Source: Paragordius varius
Lineage: Eukaryota; Nematomorpha
Direction of reading: 5' to 3'
DNA: 64,000 nt
Assembly (NCBI GenBank): GCA_964247055.1
Contig: OZ176053.1
Span: forward strand, 11,222,001 to 11,286,000
Shown here: one piece after another, positions 12,001 to 21,500 of the stretch
Layout: every line of letters begins with the position of its first letter
Numbering within the stretch: position 1 is the stretch's first letter
Program-made: the position numbers and the translations under genes
Notes under the pieces: model-generated
The model's database searches: none
What the model was told of the DNA's origin: nothing
What the model saw: only the letters and a program-made list of their open reading frames with translations

Positions 12001-13348
12001 AAATAAAATTTTTTGTTTTTTCCTTTGAACTAAAAGAGATATTGTTGAGGACCCTAACATTAAGAAAACAGTGTTAATGTTATTTGCAATTTTTATTGTT
12101 GATATTTGCCTTAGTACGGCTATTTTAGGTAAAACATTTTACTTTTTTTTCCTAAGTTTGTATATTTAAGATTTAAGTAACTCGTTGACTTTTTGGATTT
12201 TGTTACTTTTAAAGTAATCTACTACGCTATACGTGCGATTTTCCCCGAAATAGACATTTTTATATAGCCCCTCTACCGAGCAGTCATAGTAAATTCTTGT
12301 GAATAGACCGATTGCCCTATTCTTTGACGATATTATAGGAATAATTTATACTTTCACAAGCGTTGCGGCATTCTTCAAGAGTATCAAATCTGTTGGGCGT
12401 ACCCACACATCCACCATACACAAAAGAAACGCACTTATTTTTTCGGGCATCAAAACCATATTGTGTCCTATATGCTTGGCATGGACCACGCTTTAAGGGC
12501 AGGTGACATACTAAAATATTTAATTGAATAATTGAAAATTGTATTTAACTAAAACACTAAATTTTGGGACTTTATATATTTCAGATAGATTATAACCTTT
12601 TGGTCTTGGTGCACAGATGTTAGTATGTTTGTTAAGTCTATTAGATAAAAGTTCCCGCCGATCTAGGTTATTTCCCTCATCTGTAAAATTATATTATGAT
12701 TTTATTGAAAAATAAAGAAAATTATTGGTTTTACCTCTACGGGTACTCCATTTATAGCTATTTTCATCTTCATTCCATAGTCTATCTTGTAAATTTTGTG
12801 AAGCTCGCTTTTGACTATGTTCTGAACAATAAACATCTTTTTAAGAACAAGTTATTAATTCACCAAAAATATTTTATTGTCACAATTATCATATTTTTTG
12901 GTAAGACTAGTGCTTATTACTAACTTAGGGCATATCTTCGATAAATTTAGACAAAATATGTGTTTTATGAAAAAATCTTTCTTAAAAGCTTTTCAAATAT
13001 ATTATGAGATTAAATGCTTGATTGGTTTAGATTTGATAGACGCCCCCTAAGTGAGCGCAAAATAACTAATATGGGAAATAAAAAACCTTATTATTGATAA
13101 CCTATGCTCAGTGTTTGGATTTTACGGTAAGAAAAATATAATTCAAACAAACAAATCAATTAGTGTCTTAGATGAATTATAAACCTCTATATTAAGCATA
13201 AATCAAGCATATGTTAAGATTTTAATATATCTTTTTCGTTAAAAAACCTTTATAAATAATCATGTAATGAAATATTTTTACTTGTAGAGATCGCAATTCC
13301 AACAAAACAAAGCAAGGGTAAGATTATAAGCGGCTTAACGTTAGCCAT
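1..13348 (-). CDS. Kunitz-large lipid transfer protein fusion (apolipophorin/vitellogenin superfamily), 29 exons, 3' end cut by window
   Basis: Exons (high..low): 13348-13282, 12821-12735, 12680-12597, 12510-12352, 10047-9899, 9647-9455, 8941-8879, 8816-8790, 8676-8498, 8428-8340, 8204-8045, 7917-7762, 7506-7203, 6567-6144, 5685-5520, 5398-5201, 5124-4836, 4734-4542, 4446-4269, 4162-3972, 3881-3626, 3543-3356, 3283-3104, 2769-2502, 2404-2257, 2181-1939, 1872-1719, 649-555, 432-1. They give at least 1773 residues with no stop, and all intron phases agree. Order: signal peptide (1-22), Kunitz (81-131), Tyr/Asn/Gln linker, Kunitz (193-243), RRKR (252-255), LLTP N-terminal lipid-binding module (about 271-1115), RRKR (1116-1119), then the segment beginning ETSFTES and a DUF1081-like segment (about 1327-1416). 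LLTPs are secreted carriers of lipid in yolk or haemolymph. The DUF1081-like part favours the apolipophorin branch. The Kunitz N-terminus is not a usual LLTP feature. A second promoter for the LLTP part is not excluded. Confidence 0.85.
725..880 (+). repeat. Possible tRNA-derived SINE head (RNA polymerase III A/B-box-like) in an intron
   Basis: Inside the 1.07-kb intron 650-1718, the plus strand carries an A-box-like TGGTATAGTAGG (732-743) and, about 35 bases on, a B-box-like GAGTTTGAACCCC (774-786). The ends 726-732 and 790-796 pair at six of seven positions (one G-U) like an acceptor stem. The cloverleaf is otherwise degenerate, so it is not a functional tRNA. It is locally GC-richer than its flanks. 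No second copy was recognised in the window. Confidence 0.35.
2257..3543 (-). CDS. Exons 22-25 of the fusion gene: DUF1943/DUF1081-type LLTP region
   Basis: Exon 22 has ETSFTESTLLADNSAIVTTG and LGFPLNITIK. Exon 23 has HMHYSLSSGMKYKLTLPD and RKMDVLQ. Exon 24 has EACTGPKVEKVFGLEACLSY followed by a GS/TGIFGAGVTLEKIDPTIEHY pattern. These are characteristic of the central open beta-sheet and the DUF1081-type segment of apolipophorin/apoB-like LLTPs, which is why I favour that branch over classical vitellogenin. The donor of exon 24 (GTTCCC) and of exon 25 (GTCGGA) are weak but are the only ones that keep frame. Confidence 0.85.
3626..4162 (-). CDS. Exons 20-21 of the fusion gene: poly-Gln/Asn stretch and internal RRKR subunit site
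   Basis: Exon 20 (4162-3972) is rich in Gln, Asn, Ser and Leu and ends in QRRK. The final Arg codon is split by a phase-2 intron and completed by exon 21 (3881-3626), giving RRKR at residues 1116-1119. Insect apolipophorin precursors and many vitellogenins are cut by furin-like enzymes after such a site. The site lies at the expected place, between the N-terminal module and the segment that begins ETSFTES. Confidence 0.8.
4269..8676 (-). CDS. Exons 9-19 of the fusion gene: LLTP N-terminal lipid-binding module
   Basis: Recognisable family signatures appear in order. Exon 9 has FIYQYKYDANI. Exon 11 has the GKIGKVC...NIKKGILNLF pattern. Exon 12 has ETITE-EDTTGRCQTVY. Exon 15 has DAVPMAQTLESIG and IALSFIPEPT. 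Exon 17 has the helical region LKVAAVESLRKMPC...IRMRAFLLIHQCPT. These match the lipovitellin-like N-terminal beta-barrel and helical domain of vitellogenins, apolipophorins and apoB. Exons 13 and 14 add an Asn/Arg/Tyr-rich tail (near 7215-7290) and an Asn/Ser/Arg-rich insert of about 50 residues (6170-6330), probably surface-exposed disordered loops. Confidence 0.92.
5853..5975. repeat. Tandem duplication of a 62-bp AT-rich unit in an LLTP intron
   Basis: The unit beginning CTTTACATTAATATAGTTAG at 5853 is repeated almost perfectly from 5915 (one A fewer in the A-run). It lies in the intron between exons 6567-6144 and 5685-5520 and has no coding content. Confidence 0.9.
7702..7735. repeat. (TA)n microsatellite in LLTP intron
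   Basis: A pure TA dinucleotide run. Similar runs occur at about 9036-9067, 17907-17938, 23679-23705, 26947-26971, 32239-32261, 47798-47821, 54296-54316 and 63966-63997. They lie only in introns or intergenic DNA. Confidence 0.95.
8790..8941 (-). CDS. Exons 7-8 of the fusion gene: RRRKR processing site and 27-nt microexon at the Kunitz/LLTP junction
   Basis: Exon 7 (8941-8879) encodes QSKRRRKRSYDTDR, which contains a consensus furin/proprotein convertase site RRKR. Exon 8 (8816-8790) is a 27-nt microexon encoding PACNAYCS. Both are symmetric phase 1. The two cysteines (residues 271 and 275) fall where canonical LLTPs have a Cys pair just after their signal peptide, so this is the junction where the LLTP proper begins. 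I infer that cleavage at RRKR would release the Kunitz part from the lipoprotein in the secretory pathway. No alternative signal peptide was seen between 8676 and 9455. Confidence 0.75.
9455..9647 (-). CDS. Exon 6 of the fusion gene: Kunitz domain 2
   Basis: This exon encodes SLKKRQLPDI followed by a second complete Kunitz domain. All six cysteines have BPTI spacing and the FIYGGC core is present. P1 is Glu, which is unusual and argues against inhibition of trypsin-like enzymes. The KKR just before the domain could be a further basic processing site. Phase 0 in, phase 1 out, matching the flanking exons. Confidence 0.93.
9899..10047 (-). CDS. Exon 5 of the fusion gene: Tyr/Asn/Gln/Asp-rich linker
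   Basis: A 149-nt exon joins in frame (phase 1 in, phase 0 out) between the two Kunitz exons. It encodes about 50 hydrophilic residues dominated by Asn, Gln, Asp, Glu and Tyr, for example NEKNQGYEQNDY, with one Cys near the start. It is probably disordered. Composition is like the low-complexity inserts later in the same gene and the acidic exon of the neighbouring Kunitz gene. Confidence 0.75.
10326..10835. mobile_element. Non-autonomous hAT-like MITE (510 bp) with 8-bp target duplication
   Basis: Terminal inverted repeats TAGAGGCGTAGCT (10326-10338) and AGCTACGCCTCTA (10823-10835) bound a non-coding element. The flanking octamer CGACCACA is duplicated perfectly at 10318-10325 and 10836-10843. 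Eight-base duplications and termini of this kind are typical of hAT elements. It sits in the 2.3-kb intron between the first Kunitz exon and the linker exon of the fusion gene. Confidence 0.88.
12352..12510 (-). CDS. Exon 4 of the fusion gene: Kunitz domain 1
   Basis: One exon with phase-1 introns on both sides encodes a complete Kunitz/BPTI domain. The six cysteines sit at relative positions 1, 10, 26, 34, 47 and 51, exactly the BPTI spacing, with FVYGGC and the EEC...C ending. The residue after the second cysteine (P1, which sets protease specificity in this family) is Gln, not Lys/Arg, so trypsin-like inhibition is doubtful. The preceding exons (12821-12735 and 12680-12597) give a basic, Gln/Asn-rich linker starting with HSQKRASQN. 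The domain closely resembles the third Kunitz domain of the divergent neighbour gene (exon 20999-21166). Confidence 0.93.
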
Positions 13349-16300
13349 AACCTCACCACAAGTTTATGCCACGAGATAGTATATGGAAAAGGTTAGATAT
13401 AAAAGTGATTAAAATAAATATTTTGATATATATATAATCGATTTATTTAAAATTTGTAATAATCAATATAAAATAAAAATATATGTATATGTTAGGAAAC
13501 AGGATTTTTTTGCTTTATATACTATTGTTCCGAATGAATCTTTAGATATTTTGAAGAAAGGCTATTGTACTTTAGTAATTTATTAAAAATGTTGCTATCA
13601 AGCTTTTAAATCAAAATTAATGAGAAATATTATGTTTCTATCTACTCAAAAAAATTAATCGAGCTTTAAAAGTGTGTATTCATTATAACTTGAAATATAA
13701 ACAGTTACTTATTTTAATAATTTATCATTTTTTTTTAAATTTTGACCAGTCATTATTTTAGGATCTGCAAGTAAAGAACATAATAAATGGTTTCTGCACG
13801 TCAAATTATGAAAAATGTTGGAATACGGTTTTCCTTTCGTTAAATAAAGTGAATTGATAAGGCAAAGCAACATCCTACCATATTGGTTTTAACCTTTTTT
13901 TTCTATTTCAAAATTACCTATTAAATTTTTAAACAATGTATGTTTTTAAATGATAAATTATACCAACTTCTTTTAATTTAGGGTTATATTTAAAAAAAAT
14001 TTATTGCTACTTAACTTTGATCAAAACACCTATTTGTTATTTGGCAGTTAAAGGGTTTTAAAGCATAAGAGAGTCGGAATCTACATAATTTTAAAAATGG
14101 AAAAAATTTGAATGCGTTTTCTATCGCTCAAATAAATATATAAAACCCTAAGAAAACATTTAATATGTCTGTTTTAATATAAGGACAATTATAAACTAAA
14201 TTTAAATAATTGCAAATAACTTTTTTGGATAATCTGTAAGATTTAAATATAAAAATGTGTATAATAAAACTTATTTACATACCATGAAATTTTTAATCAT
14301 GATGGAAACATTATATTAACTTATATCAGAATAATTTAAAAAAAATCTTTAACCCTCTGCTGAACTACGACTCTACGGGTTATTGCTGAAACTATTGACA
14401 TTGTCCGTTTGACATTTACCCTCTTTCATATAAAGCATTTATACAAGAGACTGTGCCATTAAAAATATTTTAACAACAACAATTTCGAAGCTGTTTAGTG
14501 AATTTAATAAGTTCTTGATTTTATAAACTGCTAGATAAAAATTAACTATTGGGCCTGCTATTATAAGTTTGTTACCGGTTAAAACTAAACTTGATTATAT
14601 ATATTTTCACAAAGCACGAAATCAGAACGGAACTAAATATTCTGATAGATAAATGTATAAAATATTAGTGTTTTTAATTTTGGGCCTTACAACGTTTGTA
14701 ATAATTAAAAATTTTTAGATTCGTGTTCATTATGTTATATAAAATTTTTTGGGTGGGAGCTAGATCTTTCATTTTAAAAAATATTATCATGTATAAAAAT
14801 TACATAAAAAACTATTATAAATATATATTTAGATGTGATCCCAAAAAGTGTCAAATATCGATTAACGGGCTCGTTTCATATGATAAAGTAAAAATGATGA
14901 AAATGCACAGAAAACTTTAAATAAAAAGATATCATTAAAAAAATAAAAATTTAGCAAAATTTTGCTGCCTTTTTTAAGTATTTAAATAATAGGGCAATCT
15001 TAGACACTTTTAGATATTGTTTAAAACATCTATGATATGATTAATAAGGATTAAATACCCGATAACTTTAGTAAAAAGAAACATTAGCTTCCTAATCTGA
15101 GTTTTTTTAAATATACAACTCATGATTAATATAAATTTGAAGAGTCCCTACAAAAATTCTGAGATACACTTCTTAGCAGCTTTGAATATATTAAAAGAGT
15201 ATCCCTCTATACATTAATAAGTTTTAAATCTCCGCGCAATTAAATAATAAGCTTTAATATATTAAAATTAATTTTTTTAAGGTGAAATTTAAGTAATTTT
15301 TTTGTTGTCATCAATATATATTAAACATTTTATCGGTTGTTTGGATTTTAAATTAGAAGCTCACATCTAGGATTTTTTTTCTATTTTTGGTTTTATATTA
15401 ATATATTCAATTATATTTTTGATAAAAGTTTTATTTACCCTAAAAAATTTAATAAGCTTGTGCACTATTTTGCGATTATAAAGCAGTTGGCACTATAACC
15501 TTTTAAAATGACTCGTAAGTCCTTAAAAACAAAAACCCCATTCTGATATATTTATTGGAAGCTATAAAATTCCAAGAAAATTTTTTGAGTGCATTTATGC
15601 AGTTATTTACGTAAAGAAAATACCAAAAAATACTTTTATAGTAATAATATATCTTAGCGTCGAAATTTATGGTAAATGTATTTTTTTATAACTTTATCCA
15701 AATAAATTTTTGGAGTATCACATATATGGAAAATACTCATTGAATTTGAGCAGTAAGCTGTTTTGAAATTTTTTTTATCATTATCTATAAATCAAAATGG
15801 CAAAAAGTTGGCTATTCGCAAAAATGTGCTTTATGAAGGTTTTTAAATGGAAAATTTAACTTAAGTATCAATTGTTTTTAAAACGTTTGGTTTACACTCT
15901 GAAACCTTTTGAATAAGAACATGTGATTAACCCGCTTGTTACCTGAGATGGATAAAAGTAATATGAAAAAAGTTTTGGTTTGTTTTTTTTCTCCGTCGCT
16001 GACAAACACTTTACTTTTGTAAAACAGCATATAAATTATATTACTATTATTTATTGATTTGCAAAGTTTGGCTCATAAATAATTTTATAACGATTTTATT
16101 AAAACAACCGACCGCATCAGTTATTTATATTATTTTACTTTGTGCAAGGTCGCACTCATATATTTTCTGATTCTGAAGCTGGTGAATTTGCGCTATATAA
16201 GTTGCCACAACTTTATTTATGAGTCTAAATTTGCCACACTATGTAGGGTTACAATAAACAAAACTAATTTATTATACGGGATTTTTTGAATTGTATTAGA

Positions 16301-17903
16301 CTTTTTAAATATAATACCATTATTAATGACTGATTTTTTACAAGCGGTTGCGGTCATAATGTATTTATCATGATCTCATTGAGAATTGGCATCATTTAAA
16401 AATAAAACACCCTAAAAATCTGATCATTATATAATTTCAACAAAACTTTATAAAATATGGAAAACGTTATTTAGTTAATTGCTAAATAAGGAACATAAAA
16501 TAATTTAAAAAAGTGTTTCATATATAAAAGTGTCTTGTGCACGTTTTTAACTTTCGATACGATAGAATAATATCATCTTACCAAATATGCAGTTTAAAGT
16601 AAACCTATAATATTGGTTTGATTATTTTGTTTGTGAAATGAGAGATTAGAAAATTAAAATTTTTGGATTGGCTCAAATTTGTTTTTAAAAAATGACAAAA
16701 CGTCAATTTTAGATTTGTCTTTAATAAACGTTAAAGTGCTGTAATCAATCATGTTTTTTCTAAAAAATATTTCTTACAGAATTAAGCCACCATTTAAAAA
16801 AGTAATACTTTTACTACTCCTTTTAATGTAACGATATAACACCATTTTCTCCTTTGCGTCAAGCTTGGTAGTTTCCCGTATCTTTTTATGAGGCTATCTA
16901 GTTTTGTCATTTTCATAACCAAAATATAATTTATAGACGTGCGTTTAAAAGGATTAAAGCTGTAAAATCGAACTATGTGATTCAATCATCTTTTTGATTA
17001 GGAAGTTATATTATTTTTAATAATAACAATTAAAAATATATATTTTGACGCAGCAAAAGTTTTGATTTTTCCCTATATCCTGATTGAATAAAAGTTAGGT
17101 TAAATTAATTATGAAAGATTATTTCATAAATTAATCAAGGATTTAAGTTATAAAATTCTTTTGTCAATGATGAAAAACATATTTAAACGCTATATATTGG
17201 GTTATATTAATATGATAGTTTGTGTAATAGTCACACTCCACCTTTTTTAAATATAAAATTGATTTTTTGATTTAACAGCAAGACGGAATTTTTTTATTAA
17301 CACTATACAAGTATTTTACTAAAATAAACATTTATCCTATAATAATAATTGTAGGTTGGGTTTGTGATCGATCAAAATATAATAACCTGGCTCTTTAAAC
17401 AGTCATCGATACCACAAATGTAAAATACTAAACCCCTTCAATTTTGTATTAATGGAATCATATATATAAATATTAAGAAAAATTTAAACTTCATGAAATT
17501 CAGAAAATGTTAGCTTTAAAGATTAGATTGTTCCAGTCACGGTGATGAAAACATATGCAGCTTCATACAAGTCTCTAATTACGTTGTATTATAAATTTAC
17601 ATCGGTTACAGTCAAGTTATAAACGATCATCTCATACTAAGTTTAAAAAATATTATTAACAATAACATTTCAAGAAGTTATATAAAAATTAATAAGACAG
17701 ACATATTAATGGCTCAGTCATCATTTCCATAAAAATGACATATTTCATAATAATATTGACATTTATAAAGATTGTCTAGCATAAGTCGCTTGGAACACCC
17801 GATATTTGGTTATTGAAAGAGTCTACTAAAAAAATTATTTATAACAATTTGTGTTCTATTATAATTTAAACTATGATTTGGTTATCTTACAATTTTATAC
17901 AAC

Positions 17904-17949
<46 letters not shown>

Positions 17950-18517
17950 CGCTAGAGATTTTGTGGGAAAAGCTAACATTTCCAAAACGACTGAGTTCAT
18001 TTATGATATGAGTACAGAAATTATGATAAACTTGTGTTTGGTTCATATGTAAAATATAAATGTGTAGGAACAGATTAATCTAAAAATATTTGCACCCTAA
18101 CATACGAGTGTGCGAAAATGTTATGATGCGAGTTTTTTCGAAATTAAATTTAATTATTTCCCTTAACGAAGACAGTTATTTATACAGTTAAAACAATGTT
18201 ATTAATCATTTTTTGAGGAATTATAAACTATGAAATACATATTTTTATAATTGATAGCTAGATTTTTAATTTCACATGTGTTATGTTAAATAAAAAATTA
18301 GTTTGAATGAAATATCAATTATATCAAGATGAATGGAAAAAATGATTTATGCAATATATAAAAATGGAAAAAGAGGAGGAGTCAAAAACCTTTTTTATGA
18401 CTATATAAATATTGAAAAAATTTGTTAAAATTATAATTCATTTTGTCGGCCAATTCTTTTCTCTTCTTTAATCAAAAGTATATAAATTTTATTTTTTTGC
18501 ACACCAAAGCCTCAGAA
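13349..18517. other. Divergent intergenic region between the two Kunitz-containing genes
   Basis: About 5.2 kb separates the start codon of the fusion gene (13348, minus) from that of the four-Kunitz gene (18518, plus). It is very AT-rich, with a TA microsatellite at 17907-17938. No credible coding exon, RNA gene or recognisable transposon was found. Promoters of both genes must lie here or in upstream non-coding exons. Confidence 0.6.
18402..18408 (+). promoter_or_regulatory. Candidate TATA box of the four-Kunitz gene
   Basis: TATATAA lies 110 bases upstream of the start codon at 18518, in a gap without other features. A start site about 30 bases downstream would leave a leader of some 80 bases. 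In DNA this AT-rich such a match has limited weight. Confidence 0.3.
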
Positions 18518-21500
18518 ATGTTAAGAGTGTGTTTGGTTGGACTCCTTATTGCATTTGTTGCAGGTTTCATTATATTTCATTGTAATGCGTAGCCAGTCCA
18601 AGTGTACAAAAACGATCTCAATTATCTTTCCAACGTTCCCAAGATCAATCTCAGCTAAATTGGGCAAAGGATCAGGCATTATCATCTAATAAAGGTAAAT
18701 TATTTAGAATAGTTTAGTATTACTAATGTACGTGGTTATTTAAAGATTTTAATCAGAGGAGAACTGGAAAAATATGCTATTTTTCGAAACATTTTTGAAC
18801 TAAAAAGCGTTTTATCAAACCGTGTATACAACCCCAAGCTCGGTTCATATTTGCTAAATTTTTCCCACTTAAAACCCTACTTTAAAAACTTATAAAATAT
18901 GATTTTTGACTATGTCGTTAGATGCCGAAAAAAATAAAACTTTGAATTTATATTGCTTATATTAATTTTATATACTAACACAAAAAAGCAAATCAAAATC
19001 ATAGAAGTATTTAGAAGTGCATTAATATTGTTAAAATTTCAGATCCTTAAGAAAACATAGGCGTGCTTAATTTTGACTTCAAAATACAGTTGATATACCC
19101 TAAAATTTTTGAAGAATTCTAAATATTTATTGCGCATTCCCAATATAAAAAAGTAAATCGAGATCATTAAATGATATGTAATGGTTAAAATTTAAATGTC
19201 TTAGTCTAGGATATTTTAGATTAATATATTTAACAGTTTAGATGTCTATATTTTATTGAATTTTATAATAAACTTATTGAACATTTTTATAATGTTTAAT
19301 TCTGGATGCAAAAAATTAACTATCCAGTTAGTAGAAACTGCTGTCCTGCACAAATGAGTGTTGTGGGAAAGCATTATAATGTGGAATCGAATCCGGTTAT
19401 ATACCCGGATTTTTTGGCTCTATTTTCCGCCCTTGTTTAAACTTATTTTGATATTAAATTAATGCATTATTATGTTGTTTGTATAAAAGTTCATAGTATA
19501 CATTACATATGTTAAATCGAGTGAGAGTTAGGGATTTTAAAAAAATATATGTTCTAATACTTGTGTACAAAAATAACCTGAGTTTCAAACAGTTTTAAAA
19601 AAAGCAACCCAAAATGAGGAAGTTCCTGGACGGATGGAAACTGGTCTGTTTACTAAGAATTTAATATCCAACTCACCTTGCTCATTTTTTTGTTATGAGC
19701 AATTGATTATGGACGATATAGTTTATACCAGATCCTTAATTTATAAAACTGTGGCTCTCTTTAATGTTGGTAAAATATTTAAAAAAATCAACATGACTCC
19801 ATTTTAATCGGATACGAGAAAAAAATGTTAGCATATGGTAAATTTTTTAAAAAATAATATTTAAACAAAAATTTAAAATTATAATGGTCATTCCATTTTG
19901 ATAGTAAACTAGAAAAATATTTACAATTAATATTTAAAATAATTTGAATAATTTTTTTCAAAAATAAAAATATATGAAAACAATTTCTTTAGGAGGTACA
20001 ACCGAAACCGAACTAGTTTCTGTAATTTCTAAATGGAACCAGTGTGGTTCCTATTAGAATCGGGACCATGCTGGTTTCTCAAACAGAAGTCGAGCTGGTT
20101 CAGACCCAACAGAACCGGATCCTATTAAAATCTCAGAGCCGGGTTTTTGTTCAAATTTGAAGCCCTGAAATTAATTAATGGGGTGAAAATATCAATAATT
20201 ATTAAATGCAATTTGACTCATTATACTAAATCATTTATAATTCACATTACAGTTAAAGAATATTCAGATAATTATCAGCTCAATGAACAAGAAGCTGCCC
20301 ACAAAACCCAACGTAAAATATTTTAAATTCTACAAAATATCCGTAAATGTTTATGTGTAAATGGCTAATAAAAAATATTTTTAGTTGGAACCCATCCCTG
20401 CTTAGAACCAACCAAGATCGGGCCATGCTTAGCTTATATTCCAAGATATACATATAACGGAATATGGTGCACACAATTCAATTGGGGTGGTTGCCAACCA
20501 AACGGAAACAACTTTCCAACAGAAACAGAATGTAATCGTACATGTGTATGTAAGTATTTTTTAAACTTATAGATACAACTTGAATATATAATAATACCCT
20601 AACCTATAAATAAATATGATATATTTTAATACAAAGACAACGAGGATGTTTGTTCTCTTCCCACAAAAGTTGGACCATGTCGAGCTGCCATCCCAAGATA
20701 CACATATGACATAGATCTTGGAAAGTGCCGATTATTTTATTGGGGCGGATGCCAGCCTAATGGTAACAATTTTGTGTCAGCAGACGACTGCAAAAGCACA
20801 TGCGAAACGGGTATTCTTATATTTATTTTATATAAGACTGGTAACAAAATATTTATTGGATTATGTTAAAATGTTTCTTGTAAATGTGCACCCACTTAAG
20901 GCGTTTTTTTGTAGTATTTATTAAAGAATCCTATCCGTGTTAAACCAATCTAATAAATATTTAAGTTTAGTTAAATAAAACTCCTTCAAAATATTAAGGG
21001 GGTGATGTTTGTTCGTTGCCACTTAAAACTGGCCACTGCAAAGCATATTTTACACGATGGGGATTCGATACCACCAAAGGAAAATGCGTTTCGTTTATAT
21101 ATGGAGGATGTGACGCTAACAAAAACAATTTTGAAACAGAAGAAGAATGTGAATCCCAATGTGGAGGTTTTTGCATTTCGTTATAATTACGCTATGTAAT
21201 ATTGGGTTTATCGATAAGGATGAGTTCTAGAACTGGACATTGAAAATAAAAACATGTGAGCTAAATATTTTAAAATATTTGTTAATGATAGCGTAATATG
21301 ATTTGCAATAATATTGCAGAGTGGGCCTAATTTTTAGTTCGGTTGTAACTTTCATGGACTCAAATTTTAATAGTGCTGTGCTTCTATACTTAAAATAATG
21401 GTTTAAGGGCTATATAAGATGATAATTGCAAACAAAAATGCATCAAAAAGCTGATATGGATTTACTTAAGCATGAAATGTAGTTAATTTTTGAAAATTAT

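Noticed and set aside
19320-19430. tRNA-like B-box GGAATCGAATCC near a small hairpin
   Set aside because: No A box at proper spacing and no cloverleaf. The AATCCGG/CCGGATT hairpin alone is weak evidence.
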